Source of the DNA: Accumulibacter sp.
GTDB taxonomy: Bacteria > Pseudomonadota > Gammaproteobacteria > Burkholderiales > Rhodocyclaceae
NCBI GenBank assembly: GCA_024235715.1
Contig: JACKLW010000005.1
Location: 496,001-560,000 of the forward strand
DNA: 64,000 bases
Direction of reading: 5' to 3'
Made by a program: the position numbers and the translations under genes. Under the pieces are notes generated by a model that was not told where the DNA came from, made no database searches, and saw only the letters and a list, made by a program, of their open reading frames with translations. Shown here piece by piece: positions 1 to 10,358 of this stretch. Positions within the stretch are counted from its first letter, which is position 1, and each line of letters starts with the position of its first letter.

Positions 1-416
1 CGGTACACCCGGGCGCTTCGTTCACCGACTATCACCAGGCGGCGCTGCGCGTCCTGTCGCAGGGGCTGATCGACCTCAAGGTGATCAGCGGCAGTGTGGA
101 TGGCGCTGTCGAGAGCGAGGCATACAAGCCCTGGTACATGCACCGAACCGGCCACTGGCTCGGCCTGGACGTGCATGACGCCGGCGAGTACAAGACCGGC
201 AGCGCCGACGATGACTGGGTCAGGCTGGCTGCCGGGATGACCCTGACCGTCGAACCAGGACTCTACTTCCGCCCGGGCGGCGAGGTGCCGACGCATCTGC
301 ATGGCATCGGCGTGCGTATCGAGGACGATGTCCTGGTCACCGCAAACGGCTGCGTCGTCTACACCAGCGCGCCAAAAACGATCGACGAGATCGAGGAAGT
401 GATGCGGCATGAGTGA
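1..416 (+). CDS. pepP: Xaa-Pro aminopeptidase PepP, C-terminal part
   Basis: This is the last ~137 codons of a proline aminopeptidase, which removes N-terminal residues preceding proline in the cytoplasm using a two-metal centre. The reading frame is open from the left edge, so the start lies outside the window. Family hallmarks are the HRTGHWLGLDVHD block, with the metal-binding histidine, and the MTLTVEPGLYF block with its metal-binding glutamate. A later E(D)D stretch (GVRIEDDVLV) supplies the last metal ligand. The stop overlaps the start of the next gene by 8 bp. A pepP-ubiH order is common in Proteobacteria, and it suggests one operon with the downstream hydroxylase. Confidence 0.93.
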   Translation, partial: VHPGASFTDYHQAALRVLSQGLIDLKVISGSVDGAVESEAYKPWYMHRTGHWLGLDVHDAGEYKTGSADDDWVRLAAGMTLTVEPGLYFRPGGEVPTHLHGIGVRIEDDVLVTANGCVVYTSAPKTIDEIEEVMRHE

Positions 417-1560
417 GAACGTGCTAAGCGTTGACGTGGCCATCGTCGGCGCCGGTCCCGTCGGCATGTCGCTGGCGCTGGCGCTGGCCGACGGCCGGCA
501 CCGCGTGCTCCTGCTCGACAACCGACAGCGTCACGCCGGCGCCAGCGACCCGCGGGCCCTGGCGCTGGCGCACGGCACACGCCAGATTATGGAACGTCTC
601 GGTGCGTGGAATGCCGGCGCCGCAACGTCGATCGACAGCATCCACATCTCGCAGCGTGGCGGCTTCGGTCGGACGCTGATCGACAGCCGTGAGCACGGCA
701 TCGACGCGCTCGGCTACGTGATGCGTTACCGCGATCTGCTGGCCGCTCTCGACGCAGCTATCGAGCCGGTGCGGCGCGTGTACGACTGCAGGGTAGGCAG
801 CGTCACGGCGGACAGCGATGCCGCCGAGATTACGCTCAGCGGCGACGGCGCGCCGCAGCGGGTCGTCGCCAGCCTCGTTGTCCATGCCGAAGGGTCAGCC
901 GCAGGCGATCCCGATGTGCGCGTCTGCGATTACCGGCAGCATGCAGTGGTTGCCGAGGTCCGCCCACTCCCCGGGCACGGGCATCGCGCTTGGGAACGCT
1001 TCACGCCTGACGGTCCGCTCGCCCTGCTGCCGCTTGGTGATGACTACTCACTGGTGTTTACGGTACCGCCGGAAAAGGCGGCAGCACTGCTCGACCTGGA
1101 CGAGAGCTGTTTTCTTGCTGCCCTGCGTAAGCAGTTCGGGCGCCGGCTGGATTTCGTCGCCAGCGGTCCGCGCGCCAGTTTCCCGCTCGCGCTGCGCGTC
1201 CGCCAGCACCTGGTCGGCACCCGGCAAGCGTGGATCGGCAATGCCGCGCAAAGCCTGCACCCGGTCTCCGGCCAGGGTTTCAACCTCGGCCTGCGCGACG
1301 CCTGGGAACTCGCCAGCGCACTGCTCGCCAGCGACGGCGAAGCTGGCGATGAGCGTACGCTGGCCGCCTACGCCGCCGGCCGCGAACTCGACCGCAAAGC
1401 CAGCATCGCTTTCACCGACGGCATCGTGCGCATCTTCGGCAACGATCTGGCACCGCTGCGTGCCGCTCGCGGCGCTGGCCTGCTGGCCCTCGACCTGGTG
1501 CCGCCACTGCGTCACTTTGTTGCCAGACGCATGATCTGGGGCGCCCGGGCCTGGCCCTAG
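409..1560 (+). CDS. ubiH: UbiH/UbiF/VisC-family FAD-dependent hydroxylase
   Basis: A 383-residue flavoprotein monooxygenase of the ubiquinone-biosynthesis hydroxylase family. The N-terminus has the dinucleotide-binding motif GAGPVG (residues ~14-19). Near residue 280 is the second FAD motif in the form WIGNAAQSLHPVSGQGFN, where the usual GD(A/S)AH is GNAAQ as in other UbiH proteins. Family members hydroxylate the aromatic ring of ubiquinone precursors at the membrane. The ATG lies inside the end of pepP, which implies translational coupling. Which ring position it hydroxylates cannot be read from the sequence, because beta-proteobacterial UbiH, UbiF, UbiL and UbiM homologs are similar. The symbol follows the pepP neighbourhood. 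Confidence 0.83.
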   Translation: MSENVLSVDVAIVGAGPVGMSLALALADGRHRVLLLDNRQRHAGASDPRALALAHGTRQIMERLGAWNAGAATSIDSIHISQRGGFGRTLIDSREHGIDALGYVMRYRDLLAALDAAIEPVRRVYDCRVGSVTADSDAAEITLSGDGAPQRVVASLVVHAEGSAAGDPDVRVCDYRQHAVVAEVRPLPGHGHRAWERFTPDGPLALLPLGDDYSLVFTVPPEKAAALLDLDESCFLAALRKQFGRRLDFVASGPRASFPLALRVRQHLVGTRQAWIGNAAQSLHPVSGQGFNLGLRDAWELASALLASDGEAGDERTLAAYAAGRELDRKASIAFTDGIVRIFGNDLAPLRAARGAGLLALDLVPPLRHFVARRMIWGARAWP

Positions 1561-1706
1561 ACGACCGGCGTCGGGCCGCATGACCGGGTTCTCGACTGGC
1601 GCTGCCGACCCGACGTGGGAAGAAACGTTATCGCAGTTCGCTTTTTCGGGCGATTCGGCTAGACTTCGTCGCTTCCCAAGTTCCTGCCCCGCGCCCTGAA
1701 GATGCC

Positions 1707-2534
1707 ATGCCGCGAACCAACAAGACCAACCCGCTGATCGAGTTCAAGGGAACCACCCTGCCGCTGGTCACGGTCACTTTGCGATCCCTGCAGCTTGGCG
1801 AACTGGCCGAGGCCGCCAACACCCTTTTCGGCGATGATCCCTTCTTCGACGGCGATGCGGCCGTTTTTGAACTGTCGCAAGCAGGCGACGCGCCATCCGC
1901 CAAGTGGCCGTTTCTGAAAGAACTGTTCAGAACGCACGGCCTGAACGTGATTGGCGTGCGCGGCGGCAGCGAGGCACTGCGCCTGAGCGCGGCGGCTGCA
2001 GGCCTGCCCACCTACGCCGCCGTCGGCCGTACGCCACGAGTTGCCGCCGCCAGCGAAGACGCTTCGCCGCCCGCGCCGGCAGACAAACCCCCTGTTGCGG
2101 CGGTATCGCCTGCGGTGCCGCCCAGGCCAGAGCCGAAGCCCGAGCCCGAGCCCGCAGCAGCCGGCGCAGGCGGCAATTCGCCGACATTGTTCGTCACCCG
2201 CCCCTTGCGTTCCGGGCAGCAGATTTATGCCAGGGGCGGCGACCTGGTGGTCCTGGCCGCCGTCAATTCCGGTGCCGAGGTCATTGCCGACGGCAGCATC
2301 CACATCTACGCCCCCTTGCACGGTCGAGCGCTGGCTGGCGCCAGTGGCGCTACCGCAGCGCGTATCTTCTGCACGCACTTCGATGCGCAACTGGTCTCGG
2401 TGGCGGGCATTTACCGGACCTTCGAGAGCGGCGTTCCGGTCGAAGTGGCAGGCAAACCGGTGCAGGTGAGGCTCACCGAGAAGCCTGGCGAGACCACCGG
2501 CAACCTGCTCGTCGAGGCCCTCAAGACCGATTAG
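1707..2534 (+). CDS. minC: Septum site-determining protein MinC
   Basis: A 275-residue inhibitor of FtsZ ring formation at the cell poles. The N-terminal domain (about residues 10-105, beginning [15 protein letters not shown]) is the FtsZ-antagonist domain. A proline/alanine/glutamate-rich linker follows (about 110-155). The C-terminal beta-helix domain opens with the typical [22 protein letters not shown] and includes the [10 protein letters not shown] turn that binds MinD. It is the first gene of minC-minD-minE, all on the same strand, with about 100 bp before minD. The linker is long and of low complexity but within family variation. Confidence 0.96.
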   Translation: MPRTNKTNPLIEFKGTTLPLVTVTLRSLQLGELAEAANTLFGDDPFFDGDAAVFELSQAGDAPSAKWPFLKELFRTHGLNVIGVRGGSEALRLSAAAAGLPTYAAVGRTPRVAAASEDASPPAPADKPPVAAVSPAVPPRPEPKPEPEPAAAGAGGNSPTLFVTRPLRSGQQIYARGGDLVVLAAVNSGAEVIADGSIHIYAPLHGRALAGASGATAARIFCTHFDAQLVSVAGIYRTFESGVPVEVAGKPVQVRLTEKPGETTGNLLVEALKTD

Positions 2535-2636
2535 CACCGCTCAGGGCATCGCCACGGGCGTGCCAACCGCGCGGCCAGCGAACAGAGTTTGCATTCTGCG
2601 GGTAGAATCTCAGCTTTAATCTGCGGAGAAACATCC

Positions 2637-3458
2637 GTGACACGTATCGTCGTCGTAACGTCCGGCAAGGGTGGGGTCGGCAAGACCACCACCAGCGCCA
2701 GCTTCGCCTCGGGCCTCGCCCTGCGTGGTTACAAAACTGCCGTCATCGATTTCGACGTCGGCCTGCGCAACCTGGATCTGATCATGGGCTGCGAACGCCG
2801 CGTCGTTTATGACTTGGTCAATGTCCTCAACGGCGAGGCGACGCTGACCCAGGCACTCATCAAGGACAAGCACTGCGCGAACGACCAGCTCTTCGTGCTG
2901 CCGGCTTCGCAGACCCGCGACAAGGACGCGCTCAGCGAAGAAGGGGTCGAGAAAGTGCTCAAGGAACTCGAGCACATGGGCTTCGACTATGTCGTCTGCG
3001 ATTCACCGGCAGGCATCGAACGCGGCGCGGTCCTGGCACTGACCTTTGCAGACGAGGCACTGGTGGTCAGCAACCCGGAGGTCTCCTCGGTGCGCGATTC
3101 GGACCGCATTCTCGGCATCATCCAGGCCAAGTCGCGCCGAGCACTGAGCGGCGGTGAGCCGGTCAAGGAACACCTGCTGATCACCCGCTATTCACCGAAA
3201 CGCGTCAACGATGGCGAGATGCTGTCGTACAAGGACGTACAGGAGATTCTGCGCGTGCCGATCATCGGCGTCATTCCGGAGTCTGAAGCCGTGCTGCAGT
3301 CATCCAACGCGGGTTCGCCGGCGATCCATCTGACCAACAGCGACGTTGCCGGTGCCTACCTCGACGTGGTCGGCCGCTTCCTCGGCGAAACCATCCCGCT
3401 ACGTTTCGTCGACTACGAAAAACCAGGCCTCTTCCAGCGATTTTTCGGGGGGAAATAG
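2637..3458 (+). CDS. minD: Septum site-determining ATPase MinD
   Basis: A 273-residue membrane-associated ParA-type ATPase that recruits MinC and oscillates under MinE control. I chose the GTG at 2637 because it gives the canonical [19 protein letters not shown]-terminus with the deviant Walker A motif and has a GGAGA ribosome-binding site 8 bp upstream. An in-frame ATG at 2589 would add an unrelated extension. Other family features are [10 protein letters not shown] (switch region) and CDSPAGIE (Walker B). The C-terminus [11 protein letters not shown] is the amphipathic membrane-targeting helix. minE starts 2 bp after the stop. Confidence 0.97.
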   Translation: MTRIVVVTSGKGGVGKTTTSASFASGLALRGYKTAVIDFDVGLRNLDLIMGCERRVVYDLVNVLNGEATLTQALIKDKHCANDQLFVLPASQTRDKDALSEEGVEKVLKELEHMGFDYVVCDSPAGIERGAVLALTFADEALVVSNPEVSSVRDSDRILGIIQAKSRRALSGGEPVKEHLLITRYSPKRVNDGEMLSYKDVQEILRVPIIGVIPESEAVLQSSNAGSPAIHLTNSDVAGAYLDVVGRFLGETIPLRFVDYEKPGLFQRFFGGK

Positions 3459-3460
3459 GT

Positions 3461-3730
3461 ATGTCCCTGTTCTCCCTGATCTTCGGCGGCAACAAGCCCA
3501 GGACGGCGTCCATTGCCAAGGAGCGCCTGCAACTGATCATTGCCCACGAACGCGATGCCGGCAACAGTGCACCGGATTTCCTGCCGGCTTTGCAGCAGGA
3601 GTTGATGACCGTCATCTCGAAGTACGTCTCGGTCGGTCCGGAAGACATCAAGGTGTCGATCGAGAAGCAGGGAAACATGGAAGTGCTCGAGGTCAACATC
3701 GTCATGCCGGACTCTGCCAGCAAAGCCTGA
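3461..3730 (+). CDS. minE: Cell division topological specificity factor MinE
   Basis: An 89-residue protein of normal MinE length. The N-terminal MSLFSLIFG is the membrane-targeting segment. The region [16 protein letters not shown] is the anti-MinCD helix that stimulates MinD ATPase activity. The C-terminal half is the dimerising topological-specificity domain. It lies 2 bp downstream of minD, with the GGGGGGAAA ribosome-binding site inside the end of minD, so the two are translated together. It drives the pole-to-pole oscillation of MinCD. Confidence 0.97.
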   Translation: MSLFSLIFGGNKPRTASIAKERLQLIIAHERDAGNSAPDFLPALQQELMTVISKYVSVGPEDIKVSIEKQGNMEVLEVNIVMPDSASKA

Positions 3731-3845
3731 GCGCCCATTCGGCCACCGGCTCACGAATGTCGTTCTTCGGCCACAGGCGTCTGTTTTTCGGACCGTGATC
3801 GCGGTAGAATCCCGATCTTGCCTTGCGCTCCGGCACCCGATCGCC

Positions 3846-4898
3846 ATGGAATTCCTCGGTTTTTCGCTTCGCAACAACCTCTTTGTCGCACCAATGGCAG
3901 GTGTGACCGATCGCCCTTTCAGGCAGCTCTGCAAGAGTCTGGGCGCCGGCCTCGCCGTCTCCGAGATGGTGACCTCCAACTCCCTGCTCTACGGCAGCGC
4001 GAAGACCCGGCGGCGCGCCAACCATGATGGAGAAGTGGCGCCGATCTCCGTGCAGATCGCTGGCGCCGACCCGTCGATGATGGCCGACGCGGCGCGCTAC
4101 AACGTGGACCATGGGGCACAGATCATCGACATCAACATGGGCTGCCCGGCCAAGAAGATCTGCAACGTCATGGCCGGCTCTGCCCTGCTCCGCGACGAGG
4201 CGCTGGTCGGGCAGATCCTGGAAGCGGTGGTCGACGCCGTGCCGCAGACACCCGTCACCCTGAAGATTCGCACTGGCTGGGATAACGCCAACCGTAACGC
4301 CCTGAACATCCTGAAGATCGCCGAGCAGTCCGGCATCAGGGCCTTGGCAATGCACGGTCGTACGCGTGCCTGCGGCTATACCGGTCGTGCCGAGTATGAC
4401 ACCATCCGTGCCGTGAAGGCCGTGGCACGCATTCCACTGATCGCCAACGGCGACATCGTCTCGCCGGAAACGGCGAAGTTCGTTCTCGACACCACCGGCG
4501 CCGACGCGGTGATGATCGGCCGCGCCGCGCAGGGCCGCCCGTGGCTGTTTCGCGAGATTGAGCATTTCCTGAACACCAGCACGCATCTGATGCCGCCACG
4601 GGTCACGGAAATTCACAGCATTCTGCTCGCTCACCTTGAAGACCTCTACCTCTTCTACGGCACCGAGACGGGCGTGCGCATCGCACGCAAGCATATTTCC
4701 TGGTATACGAAGGGGCTGGTCGGCTCGGCAGCATTCCGCCACATGATGAACCAGTTGCCGACCATTGCCCTGCAACGGCAGGCCGTCAATGACTTCTTTC
4801 TGGCGCTCGCCGAGCACAACGAACACCTGCCCTACGTCGCCAGCGATCCGGATACGCCGGCGCCGGCCAACGCCGATTGTGGGGGTCTCGCGGCATGA
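3846..4898 (+). CDS. dusB: tRNA-dihydrouridine synthase DusB
   Basis: A 350-residue FMN-dependent enzyme that reduces uridines in the tRNA D-loop. The ATG at 3846 gives the family N-terminus MEFLGFSLRNNLFVAPMAGVTDRPFR. An upstream GTG at 3795 adds 17 residues not typical of the family. Diagnostic motifs are INMGCPAKK, with the catalytic cysteine, followed by the MHGRTR and IANGDI FMN-binding loops and DAVMIGRAAQGRPW. The stop overlaps the fis start as ATGA. The dusB-fis operon is the conserved arrangement in gamma- and beta-proteobacteria, where fis expression depends on dusB transcription. Confidence 0.96.
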   Translation: MEFLGFSLRNNLFVAPMAGVTDRPFRQLCKSLGAGLAVSEMVTSNSLLYGSAKTRRRANHDGEVAPISVQIAGADPSMMADAARYNVDHGAQIIDINMGCPAKKICNVMAGSALLRDEALVGQILEAVVDAVPQTPVTLKIRTGWDNANRNALNILKIAEQSGIRALAMHGRTRACGYTGRAEYDTIRAVKAVARIPLIANGDIVSPETAKFVLDTTGADAVMIGRAAQGRPWLFREIEHFLNTSTHLMPPRVTEIHSILLAHLEDLYLFYGTETGVRIARKHISWYTKGLVGSAAFRHMMNQLPTIALQRQAVNDFFLALAEHNEHLPYVASDPDTPAPANADCGGLAA

Positions 4899-5146
4899 AG
4901 CGACATCACGTTGAGGAAGAGGATATTGCGACATGCGTTCGCAGAGCACTGGAAAGCTATTTCGAGCACCTTGATGGCGAGAAGCCGGCGGCGATTTACG
5001 AAATGGTGATCAGGAGCGTCGAACGCCCCATGCTCGAAGTTGTACTCGAGCAGGCAGGCGGCAACCAGACCTTCGCTGCCGAGATCCTCGGGATCAACCG
5101 CAACACCCTGCGCAAGAAGCTGGTCGACCATCAGCTCATTGCCTGA
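4895..5146 (+). CDS. fis: DNA-binding protein Fis
   Basis: An 83-residue nucleoid-associated protein that bends DNA and activates rRNA and other growth-linked promoters. The ATG overlaps the dusB stop codon. The C-terminal half carries the Fis helix-turn-helix ([24 protein letters not shown]). The N-terminal part is shorter and more divergent than enterobacterial Fis (98 residues), as usual for beta-proteobacteria. purH begins 48 bp further on. Confidence 0.94.
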   Translation: MKRHHVEEEDIATCVRRALESYFEHLDGEKPAAIYEMVIRSVERPMLEVVLEQAGGNQTFAAEILGINRNTLRKKLVDHQLIA

Positions 5147-5193
5147 ACACGGACCCCCTACTCCAATTTTTCTTACCAGGTCGCAAGCCAGCC

Positions 5194-6759
5194 ATGAAAA
5201 TACGCCAAGCCCTGATCAGCCTGTCCAACAAGGACAAGGCTCTCGAATTTGCCCAAGGCCTCATCGCCCACGGCGTCAGCCTGCTGTCAACCGGCGGCAC
5301 TGCCAGGATGCTGCGCGATGCAGGCCTCCAGGTTACCGAGGTCGGTGACTACACCGGTTTTCCGGAAATGCTCGACGGCCGCGTGAAGACTCTGCACCCG
5401 AGAGTCCACGGCGGCATCCTGGCACGTCGCGACCTCCCCGAGCATATGGAAACCATCGAGCAGCACGACATACCGACCATCGACCTGGTGTGCGTCAACC
5501 TCTACCCGTTCCGCGAAACGGTCGCCAAGCCCGGCGTCACACTTGCAGAAGCGATCGAGAACATAGACATCGGCGGCCCGGCAATGGTCCGTTCGGCTGC
5601 CAAGAACTATCAGGGCGTTGCCGTCGTCACCGACCCGGCGGACTACCCGGCGTTGCTCGCCGAGATGGCGAGCAGCGCCGGCGCGCTGAGTGAGGCGACG
5701 CGCTTCAGCCTGGCCAAGAAGGCGTTCGTACACACCGCGCGCTACGATGCCGCGATCGCCAACTGGCTGACCTCGCTTGACGAAAACCAACAGCCACAAG
5801 CGTTTTCGGAAAATCTTCAGCTGGCCTTCGATCGTATCGAGACGCTGCGTTATGGCGAGAATCCGCACCAGCAAGCGGCGTTCTACCGGGACCCGACACC
5901 GACTGCGGGATCGATCGCCAACTACCGGCAGTTGCAGGGCAAAGAGCTGTCCTACAACAACATCGCCGACGCCGACGCCGCCTGGGAGTGCGTGAAGACC
6001 TTCGAAGCCCCGGCCTGCGTGATCATCAAGCACGCCAATCCATGCGGTGTAGCGGTCAGCGCCAACCTGCTGTCGGCCTACGAAAAGGCCTTCCAGACCG
6101 ACTCGACCTCGGCGTTTGGCGGCATCATCGCTTTCAATGGCACGGTCGACATCGACATCGTCGCGGCCATGAACGCGCGCAAGCATTTTGTCGAGGTCCT
6201 GCTCGCGCCGGCGTTCACCGAGGCCGCAAAAGACATGCTGTCGGGCAAGCAGAACCTGCGTGTCCTCGAACTGCCCCTGGCCAGGGCCGATCATGGCTTC
6301 GAGATGAAGCGCGTCGGCGGCGGCCTGCTGGTGCAGACGCCGGACCGCTTCAACGTGCAGGCGTCCGACCTTAGAGTGGTAAGCGAGCTTGCGCCGAGCG
6401 ACAGCCAGGTCGACAACCTGCTCTTCGCCTACCGCGTCGCCAAGTTCGTCAAGTCCAATGCCATCGTGTTCTGCGGTCGTGGCATGACGCTCGGCGTCGG
6501 TGCCGGCCAGATGAGCCGCGTGGATTCAACGCGTATCGCCGTCAGCAAGGCGCACAACGCCTGCCTCGACCTGGCTGGGTCATGTGTCGCGTCGGACGCC
6601 TTCTTCCCCTTCCGCGACGGCATTGATGTCCTGGCGGCGGCCGGCGCGAAGGCAGTCATCCAGCCCGGTGGGTCGATGCGCGACGAGGAGGTGATTGCCG
6701 CCGCCAACGAGCACGGCCTGACGATGGTGTTCACCGGCGCCCGACATTTCCGGCACTGA
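5194..6759 (+). CDS. purH: Bifunctional AICAR formyltransferase / IMP cyclohydrolase PurH
   Basis: A 521-residue enzyme for the last two steps of de novo IMP synthesis. The N-terminal MGS-like IMP cyclohydrolase domain (about 1-195) includes STGGTARML and the [13 protein letters not shown] motif. The C-terminal AICAR transformylase domain has [13 protein letters not shown], the catalytic KHANPCGVA and the Asp/Ser-rich [10 protein letters not shown]. Length is typical. It follows fis in the same direction and precedes purD after a 142-bp spacer in which I see no further gene. The fis-purH-(ruvCAB) order is common in this group, but here purD follows instead of ruvC. Confidence 0.97.
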   Translation: MKIRQALISLSNKDKALEFAQGLIAHGVSLLSTGGTARMLRDAGLQVTEVGDYTGFPEMLDGRVKTLHPRVHGGILARRDLPEHMETIEQHDIPTIDLVCVNLYPFRETVAKPGVTLAEAIENIDIGGPAMVRSAAKNYQGVAVVTDPADYPALLAEMASSAGALSEATRFSLAKKAFVHTARYDAAIANWLTSLDENQQPQAFSENLQLAFDRIETLRYGENPHQQAAFYRDPTPTAGSIANYRQLQGKELSYNNIADADAAWECVKTFEAPACVIIKHANPCGVAVSANLLSAYEKAFQTDSTSAFGGIIAFNGTVDIDIVAAMNARKHFVEVLLAPAFTEAAKDMLSGKQNLRVLELPLARADHGFEMKRVGGGLLVQTPDRFNVQASDLRVVSELAPSDSQVDNLLFAYRVAKFVKSNAIVFCGRGMTLGVGAGQMSRVDSTRIAVSKAHNACLDLAGSCVASDAFFPFRDGIDVLAAAGAKAVIQPGGSMRDEEVIAAANEHGLTMVFTGARHFRH

Positions 6760-6901
6760 TCGGGGTTCGCCGAGCACGACGCGACGAGGCAGGGAATGGG
6801 GGCCTTGAGCGACTATTTTTGGCAGCGGGGCGGGACAGATATCGTGCCGCTGGTGAGCGGTCGCATGCAACCGTTGCCGCTCTGGTGGTGAGGGGGTTCC
6901 T

Positions 6902-8221
6902 ATGAAGTTACTGGTAATCGGTTCGGGTGGTCGCGAACACGCGCTCGCCTGGCGTCTGGCGAAGACGCCTGGTCTGCAGAAGGTCTTCGTCGCACCCGGC
7001 AACGCCGGCACGGCAGCGGAGCGCGAGTTCGAGAATGTCGCCATAACGGATCTCGACGCGCTCGCGGACTTCGCCGAAGAAGAGAAGGTTTCACTGACCA
7101 TCGTCGGTCCCGAAGCGCCGCTCGCCGCCGGCATCGTCAATGTCTTCCGCGCCCGCGGTCTGAAGATCTTCGGCCCGACCAGGGAAGCGGCGCAGCTGGA
7201 AAGCTCGAAGGATTTTGCCAAACGCTTCATGGCCCGGCACGGCATTCCGACAGCCGCCTTTGCAAGCTTTTCCGAGCGTGCTTCTGCGCACGCCTACGTC
7301 GACCAGCAGGGAGCACCAATCGTCATCAAGGCCGACGGCCTGGCCGCGGGCAAAGGGGTGGTGGTGGCAGAAACCCTCGCCGAAGCACACGCTGCCCTTG
7401 ATCGCATGCTGCCGGATGAAGGCGTGCGCGCGCCGCAAGGCGGCATGCCGGCCCGCGTCGTGATAGAAGAGTTTCTGGAGGGCGAAGAAGCCAGTTTCAT
7501 CGTCATGGTCGACGGCAAGGACGTACTGCCGCTGGCGTCGAGTCAGGATCACAAGCGTATCGGCGACGACGACACCGGTCCAAATACCGGCGGCATGGGC
7601 GCGTACTCGCCTGCACTCGTTGTCACACCCGACGTGCACGCCAAGGCCATGCGCGAGATCATCCTGCCCACGGTCAGGGGCATGGCTGCCGAAGGCATCC
7701 CCTACACCGGCTTCCTGTACGCCGGCCTGATGATCGGCAAGGACGGATCGGTCAAGACGGTGGAGTTCAACTGCCGCCTGGGCGACCCGGAAACCCAGCC
7801 GATCATGATGCGCCTCAAGTCCGATCTTTTCGAACTGCTTGACCTGGCGGTTTCCGGACGACTCGACGAGGCCGAAGCGAGCTGGGACCGCCGCGTCGCG
7901 CTGGGCGTCGTTCTGGCGGCAGCCAACTACCCTGGCACACCGCGGACCGGTGACGTCATCAGCGGCCTGCCCAAAGCGAGCGAAGACAGCCATGTCTTCC
8001 ACGCCGGAACCAGCGAAAGGGATGGCCAGATCGTTACCGCCGGAGGCCGCGTGCTCTGCGTCACTGCCTTGGGCGACAACGTCAAGCAGGCACAGAAACG
8101 CGCCTACAACCTGATTATCGGCATCCACTTCGACGGCATGCAGTATCGCCATGATATTGGTTACCGTGCTCGTGCCGCGATGAACGACAGACGACAAGCG
8201 CCGCGCGAAGACCAGGGATGA
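6902..8221 (+). CDS. purD: Phosphoribosylamine-glycine ligase PurD
   Basis: A 439-residue ATP-grasp enzyme that makes glycinamide ribonucleotide in purine synthesis. The start is supported by the GAGGGGG ribosome-binding site just upstream. The N-terminal [17 protein letters not shown] and the ATP-grasp core ([16 protein letters not shown], then [17 protein letters not shown]) are standard, as is the [10 protein letters not shown] loop. The C-terminus is slightly long (about 10-15 residues past the usual end) and overlaps the hemF start as ATGA, which suggests that purD and hemF are cotranscribed. Confidence 0.96.
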   Translation: MKLLVIGSGGREHALAWRLAKTPGLQKVFVAPGNAGTAAEREFENVAITDLDALADFAEEEKVSLTIVGPEAPLAAGIVNVFRARGLKIFGPTREAAQLESSKDFAKRFMARHGIPTAAFASFSERASAHAYVDQQGAPIVIKADGLAAGKGVVVAETLAEAHAALDRMLPDEGVRAPQGGMPARVVIEEFLEGEEASFIVMVDGKDVLPLASSQDHKRIGDDDTGPNTGGMGAYSPALVVTPDVHAKAMREIILPTVRGMAAEGIPYTGFLYAGLMIGKDGSVKTVEFNCRLGDPETQPIMMRLKSDLFELLDLAVSGRLDEAEASWDRRVALGVVLAAANYPGTPRTGDVISGLPKASEDSHVFHAGTSERDGQIVTAGGRVLCVTALGDNVKQAQKRAYNLIIGIHFDGMQYRHDIGYRARAAMNDRRQAPREDQG

Positions 8222-9135
8222 TCGATCCGACGCAGCTCAGGGACTACTTCACCGGCCTGCAGGCGCGTATTGTCGCGGCAGTCGAAGCGATCGAAGGCCC
8301 GGAAGGCAGGAAATTCCGCGCCGACAGCTGGCAGAAAGCGGCTGGCGAACCGCTGGCCGGCAACGGCCGCACCTGCATCGTCGAAGGCGGCCGGGTATTC
8401 GAGCGCGGTGGCGTTGCCTTCTCTCAGGTCAGCGGTTCCGCCCTGCCAGCGTCTGCGACCGCCGCAAGGCCGGAACTGGCTGGTCGTGCCTTTGAAGCGA
8501 CGGGTGTTTCACTGGTACTGCATCCGGAAAGCCCCTACTGTCCCACCGCGCACATGAATGTGCGCGCACTGGTCGCCACCAGACCCGATGCCGAGCCGGC
8601 ATGGTGGTTCGGTGGCGGCATGGACCTCACCCCTTACTACCCCTTCGCGGAAGACATCCGGCATTTCCACGGAACCTGCAAGCAAGCGCTGTTACCGTTC
8701 GGCGGCGACACGCACGCGCGCTACAAGAAATGGTGCGACGAGTACTTCTTCCTCAAGCACCGCAAGGAACCGCGCGGGGTTGGCGGTGTGTTCTTCGACG
8801 ACCTGAACGAGGGCGGCTTTGAACGCTGCTTCGCGCTGACACAAGCGGTCGGCGACGCGTTTACCGAAGCCTACCTGCCGATCATCGCGAAACGCCGAGG
8901 CCTGCCCTACGGTGAGCGCGAGCGCGACTTCCAGGCGTACCGGCGCGGACGCTACGTCGAGTTCAACCTGGTCTGGGATCGCGGCACGCTCTTCGGCCTG
9001 CAGTCTGGCGGACGAACCGAATCGATCCTGATGTCGCTGCCGCCGATCGTCAAGTGGCGCTACGACTGGCAACCGGAGGTGGGCACCCCGGAAGCAACGC
9101 TCTACGAACTGCTGGAACCGCGCGACTGGGTCTAA
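8218..9135 (+). CDS. hemF: Oxygen-dependent coproporphyrinogen III oxidase HemF
   Basis: A 305-residue enzyme that converts coproporphyrinogen III to protoporphyrinogen IX using molecular oxygen. Family signatures seen include [10 protein letters not shown], the NVRA histidine region (PTAHMNVRA), [14 protein letters not shown] and [30 protein letters not shown] near the C-terminus. It overlaps purD by 4 bp and ends tail to tail with hemY, the two stop codons sharing bases, so there is no intergenic terminator. Its presence indicates aerobic heme synthesis. Confidence 0.97.
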   Translation: MIDPTQLRDYFTGLQARIVAAVEAIEGPEGRKFRADSWQKAAGEPLAGNGRTCIVEGGRVFERGGVAFSQVSGSALPASATAARPELAGRAFEATGVSLVLHPESPYCPTAHMNVRALVATRPDAEPAWWFGGGMDLTPYYPFAEDIRHFHGTCKQALLPFGGDTHARYKKWCDEYFFLKHRKEPRGVGGVFFDDLNEGGFERCFALTQAVGDAFTEAYLPIIAKRRGLPYGERERDFQAYRRGRYVEFNLVWDRGTLFGLQSGGRTESILMSLPPIVKWRYDWQPEVGTPEATLYELLEPRDWV

Positions 9136-10358
9136 GCAGGCAAGCGCGGCACGGCCTGAGCAGTCACGGCCAGTCGAAGCGGCACGCTCCCCCTCAGGGC
9201 GAGTTTCTCTGCAGCCGCCCGGTAGTGCGGCATGGCCTCATCCCAGCGGTCGGTTTGCTCGAAGAGGCGAGCCAGTTCCAGCCGTACGGCCCGCTGATCG
9301 TCCAGCGACAGGGAAGCCTCGAGATAGATCTGTGCCTTGCCCCACAAGCGCTGTGCCAGACACAGGCGGCCCAGAGAAAGCAATAGCTGCGCGTCGTCGG
9401 GGTGCTGTGGCAGCCACTTTTCTGCGCGCGCAATGCATGGCGTCAGGTCGCCGACGCGGACCTGACCGTAAAGCCGCACCAGGTCCGAGTCCCATTGCAT
9501 GTCGAGTTGCTTTTCGATCATGCGCTGCGCTTCATCATCCACGCCGTGTTCGAGGAGCGCCTCGCAGGAGGTGTGCGTCAGTGCAGCACTGCGCTCCTTT
9601 GCCGGCACCTGGTGCAGATAGTCGAGCAGTTGCCCTTTGTCCGCCCGCTGCTGGCGAATGCTTTCCTGATGTGCCTGCGTCTTGATTTCCTGCGCCAGTT
9701 CGGGCAGCAAAGCTTCGCGCTTTTCGAGCAGGCGGGCAAGACGCAGCACTTCCTGCCAGTTGCCGCAACCCTGCTGGGCACGCAACTCCAGGCGAAGCGC
9801 CGCGATATGCCGCCCGGCAATGTTCTGCAGGGCATGCAACACTGTCACGGCCTCCCTGAAGTCGCCGCGCTCGATGGCGATGTCCGCTTCCAGCATCAAG
9901 CGGGCAGGGTCCAGCCGCGGGTCGTCGACGCGACCCAGCCACTCCTGCTCCTTTTCCGGCTCGCCCAGACGCTGTGCGGCGCGCGCCGCCAGCAAAGCCG
10001 CCAAGCCCGGCGCCTGACCGGCAGCGTACACCTCGCCGGCCTTCTTCAAGGCCAACGAGTAACGCCCCTCGAAAAGCAGGCGGATGGTCTCGTGGAGCGA
10101 GGCCACCGCTTTTTCGCGGCGTCGGCGCGCACGAAACGCGCCGACGCGGCCTGGCAGGGAAAGCGTCAGCCCGATGGTGCGAAACGACAGGTAGATCAGA
10201 ACGAAGAGCGTGAAGAACAGGATGATCGCCAGGCTCAGCGCGATCTCGATGCGGTACGGTGGTACGATCAGCAGCAGATAGCCGTCATTGACACGCGCTG
10301 CCAGCGAAACCCCGACCGCCACGGCACAGAGTGCCAGTAGCCACAGTAGCCCTCTCAC
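9132..10358 (-). CDS. hemY: HemY-family inner membrane protein (heme operon)
   Basis: A 408-residue membrane-anchored protein with two N-terminal hydrophobic segments (about residues 3-22 and 40-63). These are followed by a basic stretch and a long helical region with tetratricopeptide-like repeats. This is the proteobacterial HemY of the hemCDXY operon, thought to assist late heme-biosynthesis enzymes at the membrane. It is unrelated to the Gram-positive HemY oxidase. It is last in the operon, and hemX ends at its first base. It faces hemF tail to tail. Confidence 0.88.
   Translation of the reverse strand: MRGLLWLLALCAVAVGVSLAARVNDGYLLLIVPPYRIEIALSLAIILFFTLFVLIYLSFRTIGLTLSLPGRVGAFRARRRREKAVASLHETIRLLFEGRYSLALKKAGEVYAAGQAPGLAALLAARAAQRLGEPEKEQEWLGRVDDPRLDPARLMLEADIAIERGDFREAVTVLHALQNIAGRHIAALRLELRAQQGCGNWQEVLRLARLLEKREALLPELAQEIKTQAHQESIRQQRADKGQLLDYLHQVPAKERSAALTHTSCEALLEHGVDDEAQRMIEKQLDMQWDSDLVRLYGQVRVGDLTPCIARAEKWLPQHPDDAQLLLSLGRLCLAQRLWGKAQIYLEASLSLDDQRAVRLELARLFEQTDRWDEAMPHYRAAAEKLALRGSVPLRLAVTAQAVPRLPA

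Noticed and set aside
9130-9137. Overlap of the hemF and hemY stop codons as an annotation error
   Set aside because: Both proteins have complete family-typical C-termini, so the three shared bases are a genuine compact convergent junction.
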